DNA of 64,000 nucleotides, from contig NZ_CP080327.1 in NCBI RefSeq assembly GCF_019443285.1, positions 372,001 to 436,000 on the forward strand, written 5' to 3'. Origin of the DNA: Aquisediminimonas profunda. GTDB lineage: Bacteria; Pseudomonadota; Alphaproteobacteria; Sphingomonadales; Sphingomonadaceae. This document shows positions 35,824-44,536 of the stretch, one piece after another. The position numbers and the translations under genes are program-made. Each line of letters begins with the position of its first letter. Position 1 is the stretch's first letter. The notes under the pieces are model-generated. The model did no database searches and had not been told where the DNA came from. It was given only the letters and a program-made list of their open reading frames with translations.

Positions 35824-36462
35824 CTATCTGACGCGGCCCTGCACGATATGCAAGTGCGCGCGCCCCTGCAGCACGACCGTATGTTCGCCAAGATCCGCCT
35901 CGATACGATCGGCACTGAAATTTCCGAGCGGCATTTGCCCGTCGACCGGCCCACCGCTTGCAAGCTTTCGTGTCTTTAGGCCAACTGCGACATCACGGGT
36001 CTGAAGCCGGTATCCGCCCGACGATGTGAAAATCACAGGTCCAATGACTGAGACGACTTCGCGGTCCATGTCATAACGCCCGGCATCAGCATGAAGCGAA
36101 GCAGGACCATCTTTGAGCAGGATTGTCGCGGTTAGATCACTGAGCTTCACAACAGGATCGCGTGAGGTTGCCTGAACGGCCGAACCTGCGGTCAACTGGA
36201 ACGGCTGCCCCTTTCCATCCTCTCCGCGATAGGTGGCCGCAGTCACGCGCATGCGTTCCTTGGCAATAGCGACCGTATCCTTGGCAAGGACAAAACTGAC
36301 ATCACCCCGCATTGCGAGCGGCGCAAAGACAAAGCCCGCTGCGAGCACGCCAATCACCGAAGGCAGCGCCACGCGCGCAATTGCAATGAGTCGGTCATGG
36401 CGACCGCCGGGCGCAGCCCATTGCTGAAGCGCAGAGCGCTGTGAAACGGCCGTCTCATGCAT
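35824..36462 (-). CDS. lptC: LPS export protein LptC
   Basis: A 212-residue protein with a cytoplasmic N-terminus, one membrane helix (about residues 31-52, ALPSVIGVLAAGFVFAPLA), then a periplasmic LptC/OstA-like beta domain (SLHADAGRYDMDREVVSVIGPVIFTSSGGYRLQTRDVAV). It anchors the Lpt bridge to the inner membrane. The start at 36462 (MHETAVSQRS) overlaps the rnd stop by 8 bases; a frame extending to 36579 adds unrelated shadow residues. Confidence 0.92.
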   Translation of the reverse strand: MHETAVSQRSALQQWAAPGGRHDRLIAIARVALPSVIGVLAAGFVFAPLAMRGDVSFVLAKDTVAIAKERMRVTAATYRGEDGKGQPFQLTAGSAVQATSRDPVVKLSDLTATILLKDGPASLHADAGRYDMDREVVSVIGPVIFTSSGGYRLQTRDVAVGLKTRKLASGGPVDGQMPLGNFSADRIEADLGEHTVVLQGRAHLHIVQGRVR

Positions 36463-37072
36463 GCGCGAAAATATCGACCTCGGGCCAGCCTTCGAGATCA
36501 AGCAGCGCGCGCGTCGGCAGGAAGTCGAAACAGGATTGAGCCAATTCCATTCGTCCTTCACGCAGCAGGCGCGCGTCAAGCTGCGCCTTCATGCGGTGAA
36601 GATAACGGACGTCGGAGGCCGCGTATTCACGTTGCGCGTCGGAAATTGCAGGAGCACCCCAATCCGATGATTGCTGCTGCTTGGAAAGCTCTACGCCAAG
36701 GAGTTCCTTGACCAGGTCCTTCAGTCCATGCCGGTCAGTATAGGTTCGCACCAACCGTGAGGCGATCTTGGTGCAATACACCGGTGCCGCCATCACGCCG
36801 AGATAGGCATGAATCGAAGCGAGGTCGAAGCGGGCGAAGTGATAAAGCTTGATGCGCGCCGGATCGGCAAGCACCGCTTTGAGGTTGGGCGCAGAAAACG
36901 CGCTATCCGGGCCAAAGCGGACGAGATGTTCATCCCCTCCACCGTCGGAAATCTGCACAAGACAGAGGCGATCGCGGCCCGGCTGCAGGCCCATGGTTTC
37001 GGTATCGACTGCAACGGGCCCTTCGGCAAGAACCCCCGCCGGCAAGTCTTCTTCGTGGAAATGGATCGTCAT
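36455..37072 (-). CDS. rnd: Short ribonuclease D (3'-5' exonuclease)
   Basis: A 205-residue DEDD-type exonuclease: Exo I VAVDTETMGL (D, E), Exo II KLYHFARFDLASIHAYLG (D) and Exo III SDVRYLHRMKAQLD, giving a DEDDy active site. It lacks the C-terminal HRDC domains of E. coli RNase D, as is usual for the short alphaproteobacterial type encoded upstream of lptC. It trims 3' ends of stable RNAs. It overlaps terC by 4 bases and lptC by 8. Confidence 0.9.
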   Translation of the reverse strand: MTIHFHEEDLPAGVLAEGPVAVDTETMGLQPGRDRLCLVQISDGGGDEHLVRFGPDSAFSAPNLKAVLADPARIKLYHFARFDLASIHAYLGVMAAPVYCTKIASRLVRTYTDRHGLKDLVKELLGVELSKQQQSSDWGAPAISDAQREYAASDVRYLHRMKAQLDARLLREGRMELAQSCFDFLPTRALLDLEGWPEVDIFAHA

Positions 37073-37872
37073 TGGGCCTGTTCTTTCCGCTGCGCCGCTT
37101 TGCGTTGACGTGCATCTCGCGCCATGATGTTGAGCAGCTCGACAAGAACCGAAAAGCCCATCGCCGTGTAGACATAGCCCTTGGGAACATGAACGCCAAA
37201 TCCGTCGGCAATCAGCACAGCACCAATCATCATCAGGAAAGCGAGCGCAAGCATCACGACGGTCGGGTTCTTGCCAATAAAGCTGGCAAGGGGGTCCGAT
37301 GCAATCAGCATGATGCCGACCGTCACAACAATGGCAACTGCCATCACGGGGATCTGGTTGGTCATGCCGATCGCCGTCAGGATGGAGTCGATCGAAAAGA
37401 CAAGGTTGAGCACAGCAATCTGGGCAATCGTCGCCCCGAAACCCACAGCGGCATGGCCCTTCTTGTCAAGCATTTCGCCACTTGGCTCAGGGTCCATGGC
37501 ATGGTGGATTTCCTTGGTGGCCTTCCACAAAAGGAAAAGCCCCCCTGCAATCAGGATCAGGTCACGCCCGCTAAGCGCGGTTTCAAACGTCGGTTCGCCA
37601 TGTTCGCCCAGCGGTCCTGCGAGGCCAAGGTCGAAGATCGGCGCAGTGAGGCTGACGATCCAGGCGATAGCGCCAAGCAGGACTAGCCGCATCGCGAGTG
37701 CTAGGCCCAGACCGATCCGTCGCGCTCGCTGTTGCTGTTCGGGCGGAAGCTTGTTCGAAAGAATGGCCACGAAGACAAGATTGTCGACGCCGAGGACCAC
37801 CTCCAGAACGATGAGGGTAAGGAGGGCCAACCAGATTCCCGGATCGGCAAAAAGGCCAATGATGTCTGTCAT
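37069..37872 (-). CDS. TerC family integral membrane protein
   Basis: A 267-residue membrane protein of the TerC family. It has about seven helices with conserved acidic residues inside helices (VVLGVDNLVFVAILSNKLP and NLVFSIDSILTAIGM) and the conserved segment GVHVPKGYVYTAMGFSVLVELLN. Some members (Alx, MeeY/MeeF) export manganese; others are linked to tellurite resistance. No ter operon is nearby, so metal export is the better guess. The ATGA overlap with rnd makes it the first gene of terC-rnd-lptCAB-rpoN. Confidence 0.9.
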   Translation of the reverse strand: MTDIIGLFADPGIWLALLTLIVLEVVLGVDNLVFVAILSNKLPPEQQQRARRIGLGLALAMRLVLLGAIAWIVSLTAPIFDLGLAGPLGEHGEPTFETALSGRDLILIAGGLFLLWKATKEIHHAMDPEPSGEMLDKKGHAAVGFGATIAQIAVLNLVFSIDSILTAIGMTNQIPVMAVAIVVTVGIMLIASDPLASFIGKNPTVVMLALAFLMMIGAVLIADGFGVHVPKGYVYTAMGFSVLVELLNIMARDARQRKAAQRKEQAQ

Positions 37873-37947
37873 AGATGCAGCCTTGCCATAGTCTTGGCAA
37901 TTCCTGCAAGTCGGCTAAGATTGGCGAACGGACCGGGAGGCCTTGCC

Positions 37948-38322
37948 ATGACTGAACCGACATATCGACCCGATGCGACCCCCGGGCCAAGCGGCTTTGA
38001 ATTCAATCGCCCGACAATCATCGCACTCCTTTACCTAGCGAGTTGCATCACGGGCATTTCGGCCCTTGTCGGAGTGGTGCTCTGTTATGTTTGGAAAGCC
38101 GAGCCGCACCAGCCCTGGGAAGCCACGCACTACACCTATTTGATCCGGACCTTCTGGATTGGCGTGATCGGATCCGTGGTCGGGATCATTACACTTTTGG
38201 TCGGCATTGGCTTCCTGATCCTACTCGGGATCGGCATTTGGTCGCTTGTGCGAACGATCCTGAGCCTTGTCAGTGCACAGAAACGCGAGGCAATGAAAGA
38301 TCCGGAGACGCTCTTCATATAG
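37948..38322 (+). CDS. DUF4870-like small membrane protein
   Basis: A 124-residue inner-membrane protein with a soluble N-terminus (MTEPTYRPDATPGPSGFEFN) and three helices (about residues 22-46, 66-88 and 90-108). The HYTYLIRTFWIGVIGSVVG segment, with a polar HYxYLIRTFW just before a helix, is typical of the DUF4870/YtxG-like sphingomonad proteins. Function unknown. The ATG at 37948 has GGGAGG upstream. It is divergent from terC. Confidence 0.8.
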   Translation: MTEPTYRPDATPGPSGFEFNRPTIIALLYLASCITGISALVGVVLCYVWKAEPHQPWEATHYTYLIRTFWIGVIGSVVGIITLLVGIGFLILLGIGIWSLVRTILSLVSAQKREAMKDPETLFI

Positions 38323-38509
38323 CATGCTGTACAGTCCATTAAGAATGAGACTGAAGCAGGGAGTCAAAATCGCTCGCCCAATTCCAATTTTTAGGCTAAT
38401 GCGAATCAAAGGTGCGTAATGGTTCTGCGCCGAATACCATGAGCACCATCGCCCGGTGCTTTGGTTCTTTGGACCTAAGGGCGATGAATTCGGGAAAGTC
38501 ATACAGGGC
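38323..38509 (+). promoter_or_regulatory. Probable long leader of the cold-shock gene
   Basis: A 187-base stretch without a convincing gene. It contains an AT-rich block around 38385-38405 that could be a promoter and a hairpin AGCACC-N7-GGTGCT at 38442-38460. Cold-shock mRNAs often have long structured 5' leaders that act as thermosensors; assignment here rests on length and position only. Confidence 0.35.
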
Positions 38510-39277
38510 ATGAGTTTTGATAAAGGGCGTCGCGGTGAGCGCGGCGGGCGCGGCAGGGACAAGCGCGATAGCTTCGGCGACGACAATTTTGGTGGATATG
38601 CCGCTGGCAATGACCGTTTCGGCGGCGGTGGCGGCGGTGATCGCTTCGGCGGCGGTGGAGATCGCTTTGGCGGCGGTGGCGGCGGCGGCGGGTTTCGTGG
38701 CGGCGGTGCGCCGCGCACATCGATGCCTGCCCAGGTTGTCGGTGAAGGCACTGGCGTCGTAAAATTCTTCAACGGCCAGAAAGGCTTTGGCTTCATCGTC
38801 CGTGATGACGGTGGCGAGGACGTATTCGTGCATATTTCGGCAGTCGAGCAAGCCGGTTTGACCGGGCTCGCCGAAGGGCAGCCGCTTGGCTTTACCCTTG
38901 TCGATCGCGGCGGCAAGATTTCGGCCACCGAACTGAAAATCGATGGGGAACCAATGCCCGTCGAAGATCGCCCACGCGAACCGCGCCCCGAACGGAGCAG
39001 CGGCGGCGGCTTTGGTGGCGATCGTGGTGGCGGTAGCCGTGGCCCGCAGCGCCAGCTGACGGGTGAAAAGGCGACTGGCACCGTCAAGTTCTTCAACGCA
39101 ATGAAGGGCTTTGGTTTCGTCCAGCGTGACGATGGCCAGCCTGATGCATTTGTGCATATTTCGGCAGTCGAACGTGCGGGCTTGCGCGGCCTGAACGAGG
39201 GCGACCGTCTCGAATTCGATATCGAAGTTGATCAGCGCGGCAAGTTTGCTGCTGTCAATCTGGTTCCGAGCCAGTAA
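38510..39277 (+). CDS. Double cold-shock-domain protein with Gly/Arg-rich N-terminus
   Basis: A 255-residue nucleic-acid-binding protein. Residues 1-68 are Gly/Arg/Asp/Phe-rich, with RGG and DRFGGGG repeats. Two cold-shock domains follow: CSD1 about 80-145 (TGVVKFFNGQKGFGFI, DVFVHISAV) and CSD2 about 188-255 (TGTVKFFNAMKGFGFV, DAFVHISAV). Both RNP1 (KGFGFI/V) and RNP2 (VFVHI / AFVHI) motifs are intact. The linker is also Gly/Arg-rich. The tandem CSD form is common in alphaproteobacteria, while the long RGG-like N-terminus is not. The start is the ATG before SFDKGRRG; the frame continues 18 residues upstream without similarity. The gene ends at a strong terminator shared with marC. Confidence 0.9.
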   Translation: MSFDKGRRGERGGRGRDKRDSFGDDNFGGYAAGNDRFGGGGGGDRFGGGGDRFGGGGGGGGFRGGGAPRTSMPAQVVGEGTGVVKFFNGQKGFGFIVRDDGGEDVFVHISAVEQAGLTGLAEGQPLGFTLVDRGGKISATELKIDGEPMPVEDRPREPRPERSSGGGFGGDRGGGSRGPQRQLTGEKATGTVKFFNAMKGFGFVQRDDGQPDAFVHISAVERAGLRGLNEGDRLEFDIEVDQRGKFAAVNLVPSQ

Positions 39278-39291
39278 TCGAGGCTTTCCGG

Positions 39292-39328
39292 AAAGGGCGC
39301 GGCATCCTTCTGGGCGCCGCGCCCTTTT
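39292..39328. terminator. Bidirectional rho-independent terminator
   Basis: A 9-base-pair GC stem (GGGCGCGGC at 39295-39303, GCCGCGCCC at 39316-39324) with a 12-base loop is flanked by AAA on the left and TTTT on the right. It terminates the cold-shock gene on the plus strand. On the minus strand the U-run is short, but it can also serve the convergent marC gene. Confidence 0.85.
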
Positions 39329-39949
39329 CTATTGGAAGCTTGCCTTGATCCCGTCGATGATGAACTGTGCGGCAAGTGCGGCCAGAACAACCCCGAGAAT
39401 CCGCGTGATCATCGCTTCGACCTTGTAGCCAAGCGCTTTCATCAGCGGCCCGGCCGCCAGCAAAGAAGCTAGCGTAACACCCAGCACAACAGCCAATGCC
39501 GCAAGCACGGTCAGGCTCTCTTCAATCCCCTTGCTGCGCGCCGACATCAGCATCACCGACGCGATCGACCCCGGCCCTGCAATCATCGGAATCGCCATCG
39601 GGAAGATAGAGATGTCTTCATGCTCAGGATGGGCCTTGACTTCTTCTGCCCGGTTTTCCCGCCGCTCGGTGCGTTTTTCGAAAACCATTTCGATAGCGAT
39701 CATGAACAACATGATGCCGCCCGCAATCCGAAACGCGTCCAGACTGATGCCCATGGAGCCCAGAAACTGTTCGCCGAATGCGCCAAACAGCAGAAGGATC
39801 AGCCCGGCTGTGGCGGTGGAGCGCAGCGCCATTGCCCGACGGTGCGACGCCGGGGTGCCTGCGGTCAGGCTCGCGAATATCGGTGCGCACCCCGGCGGGT
39901 CGATGACCACGAAAAAGGTCACCAACGCCGAAATGAACAACTCGCTCAA
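39329..39949 (-). CDS. MarC family membrane protein
   Basis: A 206-residue integral membrane protein with six predicted helices. MarC signatures are [20 protein letters not shown] near the N-terminus and [21 protein letters not shown] in the middle, with an acidic cytoplasmic loop ([20 protein letters not shown]). The function of the family is unknown; the old link to antibiotic resistance was not upheld. The stop is next to the terminator shared with the cold-shock gene. The start overlaps the folD stop by 4 bases. Confidence 0.92.
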   Translation of the reverse strand: MSELFISALVTFFVVIDPPGCAPIFASLTAGTPASHRRAMALRSTATAGLILLLFGAFGEQFLGSMGISLDAFRIAGGIMLFMIAIEMVFEKRTERRENRAEEVKAHPEHEDISIFPMAIPMIAGPGSIASVMLMSARSKGIEESLTVLAALAVVLGVTLASLLAAGPLMKALGYKVEAMITRILGVVLAALAAQFIIDGIKASFQ

Positions 39950-40836
39950 AATCTCCGGTCCTGCGGCATGCCGCGCCTCATCCGGGCGGCCTGCAACGTA
40001 TTGTGCAGAAGGCAGGCAATCGTCATCGGGCCGACGCCGCCCGGCACAGGGGTGATCGACCCGGCGACGGCAGACACCCCCGCAGTATCAACGTCACCCA
40101 CCAAACGCGTCTTGCCATCAGCGGCCGGAACGCGATTGATCCCGACATCGATCACGCAGGCGCCAGGCTTGACCCAGTCCGCCTTGACCATTTCCGGTCG
40201 ACCCACCGCAGCAACCACAATATCCGCACGACGCACGACATCGGCCAGGTCCCTCGTCCGGCTGTGCGCCATCGTGACCGTGCAATTGGCCGCTAGGAGC
40301 AACTGTGCAACCGGCTTCCCCACCAGGATCGAGCGGCCGATCACGACCGCTTCCTTGCCCGCAAGGTCGCCGTTCAGAGTATCGCGAATCAGCATCATGC
40401 AGCCTAGCGGAGTGCAGCTGACCAGCCCGGGCAGACCGGACGCCAGCCGTCCCGCGCTGACGACGTGCAATCCGTCAACATCCTTGTCCGGATTGATCGC
40501 ACTGACGACGGCCAGTTCGTCAAGATGCCCCGGCAGCGGAAGCTGGACCAGAATCCCGTCCACCGACTCATCGGCATTCAGTCGCTCGACCAGCGCAATC
40601 AGATCGGCTTGCGCCGTGTCTGACGGCAGCTTGTGTTCAAAGCTGTTCATGCCAGCCTCGACTGTCTGCTTGCCCTTGTTGCGGACATAGACGGCACTCG
40701 CCGGATCGTCCCCCACAAGCACCACAGCAAGGCCGGGGACAGACCCTGTTTCCGCCTTGAATGCCTGCACACCCTCGCCTACCCGAACGCGAAGCCCGGC
40801 GGCGAATTCTTTTCCATCAATGATCGCTGCTGTCAT
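39946..40836 (-). CDS. folD: Methylenetetrahydrofolate dehydrogenase/cyclohydrolase
   Basis: A 296-residue bifunctional folate enzyme. It has [17 protein letters not shown] with the catalytic Y-x-x-x-[15 protein letters not shown], the Rossmann motif [15 protein letters not shown] and the C-terminal [18 protein letters not shown]. It interconverts 5,10-methylene- and 10-formyl-tetrahydrofolate for purine and formate metabolism using NADP. Normal length. It sits in line after the reductase gene (11-base gap) and is coupled to marC. Confidence 0.97.
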   Translation of the reverse strand: MTAAIIDGKEFAAGLRVRVGEGVQAFKAETGSVPGLAVVLVGDDPASAVYVRNKGKQTVEAGMNSFEHKLPSDTAQADLIALVERLNADESVDGILVQLPLPGHLDELAVVSAINPDKDVDGLHVVSAGRLASGLPGLVSCTPLGCMMLIRDTLNGDLAGKEAVVIGRSILVGKPVAQLLLAANCTVTMAHSRTRDLADVVRRADIVVAAVGRPEMVKADWVKPGACVIDVGINRVPAADGKTRLVGDVDTAGVSAVAGSITPVPGGVGPMTIACLLHNTLQAARMRRGMPQDRRF

Positions 40837-40847
40837 GCAGCGCGCCT

Positions 40848-41855
40848 TTACAGCTTCACGAGCATTTTTCCAGTGTTGCCGCCCGAGAAGAGTCCAAGAA
40901 ACGCATCAAAGGCAGAACCGATCCCCTGATGCACCGTTTCGCGCATCTTGATATCGCCGTTCATGACCCAAGGCCCCATCTCTCCAAGAAATTCCACCAT
41001 GTGTTCGGCATAGTCGGTAAAGATGAACCCCTGCATCCGGATGCGCGCCGGAATGGTTCGGATCAGATATTTGAATTCCACCCCGCCTTCTGCGTCATTG
41101 TAGCGATCGATCATGCCGCAAATGGCAAACCGGGCGAAATTTCGGGCAACCGCAAAGGCAGCGTCGAGATGGTCTCCGCCAACATTGTCGAAATAGACAT
41201 CAATGCCATCCGGGGCGACGGCGGCAAGCTGCGGGAGTACGGGACCAGCCTTGTAGTCGATGCATGCATCCGCACCCAATTCCTTGACCCAGGCACATTT
41301 GTCGGGACCGCCCGCAGATCCGATCACGGTCATGCCCTTCTTCTTTGCAATCTGGACCACGGCTGAGCCGACAGCGCCAGCGGCAGCCGAAACGAACACG
41401 ATATCGCCCGGCTTTGCTTCTGCCGTCTTCAGGAGGCCGAAATAGGCTGTCGCGCCGGTCAGGCCCAGATTGTGCAGCCAGGTCTGGATGGGCACGTTCA
41501 TGGGCGGCAGCTTCTGCGTTCCCATTCCGCCCGGCCCTGGCTGCGTGTCGACAACAGCCTCATCACGCCAGCCATTCATGTGCATGACCTTGTCGCCCAC
41601 GGCAAAGCCCTCAGCCTTGCTTTCGACGACTTCGCCGACTGCGCCGCCGGTCATGGGTTCTCCGATCGCAAAACCTTCCACATAGGACGCTAGGTTCGTC
41701 ATGCGGCCGCGCATGTAGGGGTCGACAGACAAATACTCATTACGCACACGGACCTGACCATCTGCCAGGGGCTGATCGGGCAGCTCACGAAGGGCAACAT
41801 GGTCGAGTGTGGGCAAACCTTGGGGATAGGCTGTAAAATACCAGGCGCGGGCCAT
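40848..41855 (-). CDS. NADP-dependent oxidoreductase, CurA/leukotriene B4 dehydrogenase type
   Basis: A 335-residue zinc-free medium-chain reductase: the opening [23 protein letters not shown], then [13 protein letters not shown] (family signature), the NADP motif [18 protein letters not shown] and [14 protein letters not shown]. These enzymes reduce the double bond of alpha,beta-unsaturated ketones or aldehydes. Start 41855 is used as it opens the family sequence and has AGAGG upstream; the frame runs 30 residues further. It precedes folD on the same strand. The tRNA-Ala gene is divergent, about 130 bases away. Confidence 0.9.
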   Translation of the reverse strand: MARAWYFTAYPQGLPTLDHVALRELPDQPLADGQVRVRNEYLSVDPYMRGRMTNLASYVEGFAIGEPMTGGAVGEVVESKAEGFAVGDKVMHMNGWRDEAVVDTQPGPGGMGTQKLPPMNVPIQTWLHNLGLTGATAYFGLLKTAEAKPGDIVFVSAAAGAVGSAVVQIAKKKGMTVIGSAGGPDKCAWVKELGADACIDYKAGPVLPQLAAVAPDGIDVYFDNVGGDHLDAAFAVARNFARFAICGMIDRYNDAEGGVEFKYLIRTIPARIRMQGFIFTDYAEHMVEFLGEMGPWVMNGDIKMRETVHQGIGSAFDAFLGLFSGGNTGKMLVKL

Positions 41856-41988
41856 TTCGGGGGATCCTCTTTCAGGGGTCTGCCCCGTTTCAGGGCGACT
41901 CAAGCATTGAGGTTCTAGGGTGAAACCATCGCGTGGCAAGCCCATTGCCTTGACGAAAAGTCAGCGCTAAAGGCGCTTTCCCGGATGC

Positions 41989-42064
<76 letters not shown>

Positions 42065-42275
42065 CCCACTCCTATCTCATTGATACAGAATGACATTGTC
42101 GGGAATGGCCGCACGAATGGCGCCTTTCCGCGGGGTTTCGGGCGCCCCTCTTGCCTCGTGAAGATCAGAGACCATTTTCCGTCCGAAGACCCGGCCTGAG
42201 CTCGGCATTATCTCGAATGCCCGTATTCACTGATTCAGATGCGTTGCAGCTGTGTGGAGGGAGAGCCGACCGCCC
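42065..42275. other. Spacer between tRNA-Ala and recombinase
   Basis: About 210 bases without a supported gene. It includes an imperfect inverted pair GGCGCC / GGGCGCC near 42119-42153 that could end the tRNA transcript. No copy of the tRNA 3' end (candidate attachment repeat) was noticed downstream by eye. Confidence 0.4.
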
Positions 42276-43697
42276 TCAGCCGATACCGAACAAGGCCTTC
42301 TGGGCGTCCCATGCGAGCGGGATGTTCGTGATGGTGTTGAGCCGCGCAACCGTCAGGTCGCTGGGCTGGGTGCCATCGAAGATGGCTTCGACGATAGCGG
42401 GCGCGAGATAGCTGATCCGGATCATGCGCTTGAGCCTGGCCTCGCCAACGCCCAGTGAGCTCGCAATGGCTTCGAGTGCGCGATCTGGACTTTGCAGGAC
42501 CGCCTGTCGCGCGGCGCGTGCATCGGCGATAAAGGCAACCAGCGGCTCGTCACGAACATGGTCCATGCCGTTGGTGTCAGGCGCAATGTGCAGCGTCACG
42601 TCGTTGCCGCGTCTAAGCTTGTGGTGCCTTGCTTCGAGGACGTGAGCGCATCCATCAGCGACCTTGATCGTGACCGTCATGATCCTGTCGGCAAGATCGA
42701 TCCGCTCAACCCAGTCGAGCCGCATCCCGCGCTGCTCGCTCAGGGTCGCTGTCCTCAAGGCCTTGGCGACTTTGCCTGCGACATCCTGTCTTCCTACTAT
42801 GGCTTCTGGTCCCATGTGATCGGCCAGCGCCACTGCGATGGCGCTGCGATTGCCAAGCCAGCAGGCGACGAGGTTGATGATGCCCTGCTCCAGGTCATGG
42901 GCGGGCATGCGCCAAGCCGGTGGATCGCCAACAGCGATGTGGCTGGGGTGCGTGATGTAATAGACATAGTGCAGACCGCGCCTCTTGGCATGGCTCGGGA
43001 CCATGGCCCGGCCATAACCGTCGCGCATGAGCCCGCTTAACAGGCTGGGGCGCTTGGCTCTCGTGCCATGCAGCTTGTCGCGTGTCTCTTCGGCCAGGAC
43101 CTGCTGGACATGGTCGAACAGTGCCTTGCTGACAATCGGTTCGTGTACGCCTTGATGCCTGCTTCCCTTGTGCACCACGTCACCCATGTAGAGCGGGTTC
43201 TTCAACAGGCGACGCAGGCCGCCGCGTCCAAAGGGCACCCCGCCCCTGATGCTGCCATCAGATTGCATGGTTGCGCGGGTCCGAAGCCCTGCGCGGTTGA
43301 GTTCATAGGCCACCAGCCTCACCGAGCGCAGTTCGACATAGCGCCTCATGGCCATGCGGATGAGGTCGGCTTCTTCCTCGACGATCACCAGCTTGCGATC
43401 AACCGGCTGGTAGCCAATCGGCACCGTGCCACCCATCCACATGCCCTTCTTCTTGGAGGCCGCGATATCTCCAAGGAGATGCTGGAGGCCCGGGCGGTCC
43501 ATGCTTCCGCCCGAGTATCCACCGTCATCATAGATCTCGGGAACGAGTGTCCAGCCTTCATGGCGCTGGCTCATGACATAGGCGGTGCACGCCTCGCGCT
43601 GGGCATCGAGGCTGTTAAACTCCTGGTCGAGTCCCTCCTCGCTCGACTTCCTCGTATAGACAGCGCAGCGAAGCAGCCGCTCAGCGCTTGCGGCCAT
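42276..43697 (-). CDS. Large serine recombinase with internal catalytic-domain deletion
   Basis: A 473-residue serine-recombinase-like protein. The N-terminus keeps the catalytic serine motif YTRKS (S18) and the YDDGGYSGGSMDRPGLQ segment (55-72). In active relatives this is followed by about 75-80 residues holding the VDRLTRS-type catalytic arginines and the long E helix. Here LLGDIAA jumps at residue 80 straight to SKKKGMWMGG, which normally lies after that block. The recombinase and zinc-ribbon-like domains continue normally (IGYQPVDRKLVIVEEEADLIRMAMRRYVE). The frame is open but the enzyme is very probably inactive. Start 43697 lies inside the DUF2924 gene end. Confidence 0.85.
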   Translation of the reverse strand: MAASAERLLRCAVYTRKSSEEGLDQEFNSLDAQREACTAYVMSQRHEGWTLVPEIYDDGGYSGGSMDRPGLQHLLGDIAASKKKGMWMGGTVPIGYQPVDRKLVIVEEEADLIRMAMRRYVELRSVRLVAYELNRAGLRTRATMQSDGSIRGGVPFGRGGLRRLLKNPLYMGDVVHKGSRHQGVHEPIVSKALFDHVQQVLAEETRDKLHGTRAKRPSLLSGLMRDGYGRAMVPSHAKRRGLHYVYYITHPSHIAVGDPPAWRMPAHDLEQGIINLVACWLGNRSAIAVALADHMGPEAIVGRQDVAGKVAKALRTATLSEQRGMRLDWVERIDLADRIMTVTIKVADGCAHVLEARHHKLRRGNDVTLHIAPDTNGMDHVRDEPLVAFIADARAARQAVLQSPDRALEAIASSLGVGEARLKRMIRISYLAPAIVEAIFDGTQPSDLTVARLNTITNIPLAWDAQKALFGIG

Positions 43698-44130
43698 GGC
43701 CCGTCCTCCCCCGGTCCGCCAGGCCAAAGAAGCGCGGGCCCGACCAGCGGGTACCGGTGATCGCTTCTGCTATGGCACTGAGCGAGCCAAAGAACTTCTC
43801 CTTGAACAGATACCCGTCCTCGGTCACCAGCACGTCGTAGGTCACGTCCTGCCAGCGCCGCACCAGCCGGGTCCCGGGCTTGAGGCGAGACGGATCGAGC
43901 GCGCGCTTTTGCGGCCCCAGCCCGGCACGTTGGTCGAGGGTCCGTTCGGCCAAGCGGGACAGGCCGCCAGGCATCTTGACCTGCAGCTGCCACGCGATGC
44001 CGCGCACGAGCAGGTCGGTGGTCAGGTGCGGCGATGGCGCGCGGTAGACCCGCCGCCACTCGGCGCGCAGCTCGGCCGCCGACAGGGTCGCCAGTCGGTC
44101 GATCTGCTGATCGAGCGGGACCATGTTCAT
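43681..44130 (-). CDS. DUF2924 domain protein
   Basis: A 149-residue basic protein. MNMVPLDQQIDRLATLSAAELRAEWRRVY, the LLVRGIAWQLQ segment and the C-terminal GTRLVRRWQDVTYDVLVTEDGYLFKEKFFGSLSAIAEAITGTRWSGPRFFGL match DUF2924, a family found beside large serine recombinases and thought to help them or bind DNA. The C-terminal part resembles a DNA-binding plate of the GTRWSGPRFFGL type seen in phage-related proteins. It is coupled by a 4-base overlap to DUF3489 upstream and by a 17-base overlap to the recombinase downstream. Confidence 0.86.
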   Translation of the reverse strand: MNMVPLDQQIDRLATLSAAELRAEWRRVYRAPSPHLTTDLLVRGIAWQLQVKMPGGLSRLAERTLDQRAGLGPQKRALDPSRLKPGTRLVRRWQDVTYDVLVTEDGYLFKEKFFGSLSAIAEAITGTRWSGPRFFGLADRGRTGHGRKR

Positions 44131-44378
44131 TGTCCGGCCTCGGCAGCAACACGATAGCGGCGGACGCCGTCGATCTTCTCGCTGCTGAGCGCATGGCGCT
44201 TCTTCTTTATGCCAGTCAGCATGGCCCGGGTCGTATGCGGCAGCCAGCCGGTCGCCGCCACCATCTCGTCGAGGCTTGCGCCATGGGGTCTGGCGAGAAG
44301 CGCCAGGATCGTATCGCGCTTGGTTTGGGTTGGAGCGACGGGCTGCTTGGCGGCCTTGGCGTTTTGGGACTTGGTCAT
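44127..44378 (-). CDS. DUF3489 domain protein (small helix-turn-helix-like)
   Basis: An 83-residue protein with a Lys/Thr-rich start then TKRDTILALLARPHGASLDEMVAATGWLPHTTRAMLTGIKKK, a winged-helix-like DUF3489 domain that probably binds DNA. AAGGAG lies eight bases before the ATG. It is first in the recombinase cassette and may control it; the leader upstream carries an inverted repeat ending just before the ribosome site. Function is inferred. Confidence 0.85.
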   Translation of the reverse strand: MTKSQNAKAAKQPVAPTQTKRDTILALLARPHGASLDEMVAATGWLPHTTRAMLTGIKKKRHALSSEKIDGVRRYRVAAEAGQ

Positions 44379-44396
44379 GGGTGGTCTCCTTGTGCG

Positions 44397-44417
44397 GAGC
44401 AGGCCGCTTGCCTGCTC
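44397..44417. repeat. Perfect 8-bp inverted repeat by the DUF3489 ribosome site
   Basis: GAGCAGGC-CGCTT-GCCTGCTC. On the minus strand the hairpin ends about six bases before the AAGGAG ribosome site of the DUF3489 gene, so it could be an operator or affect translation. No T-run follows, so it is not a terminator. Confidence 0.7.
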
Positions 44418-44469
44418 CCACCACTCAGAGCCCCGTCAGTCAGCCGACCCGGGGCGAAGCTGGCCAAGG

Positions 44470-44496
44470 TTCCAGCGATGCGCAGCATCGTTGGAA
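44470..44496. repeat. 12-bp near-perfect inverted repeat
   Basis: TTCCAGCGATGC-GCA-GCATCGTTGGAA, with one G-T pair. It is the longest hairpin in the leader of the DUF3489 operon, about 90 bases upstream of its start. Confidence 0.7.
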
Positions 44497-44511
44497 TGCC
44501 AGCGGAGGGAT

Positions 44512-44536
44512 CCGGCCCCGCGAGACAGGGGGCCGG
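44512..44536. repeat. 8-bp GC inverted repeat
   Basis: CCGGCCCC-N9-GGGGCCGG. Third hairpin in the same leader; no T-tract on either side. Confidence 0.65.

Larger units (their letters stand above)
42276..44378 (-). mobile_element. DUF3489-DUF2924-serine recombinase cassette (degraded)
   Basis: Three overlapping minus-strand genes (DUF3489, DUF2924, large serine recombinase) form a module seen repeatedly in alphaproteobacterial prophage-like and integrated regions. It begins next to a tRNA gene, is preceded by a leader with three strong hairpins, and is bordered by gene-poor sequence. The recombinase has lost part of its catalytic domain, so the element is probably immobile. Outer limits and attachment sites cannot be fixed from the sequence. 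Confidence 0.6.

Noticed and set aside
38590-38700. Repeated GGCGGCGG units that might be taken for a repeat array
   Set aside because: They are codons for the glycine-rich N-terminus of the cold-shock protein; no spacer structure as in CRISPR.
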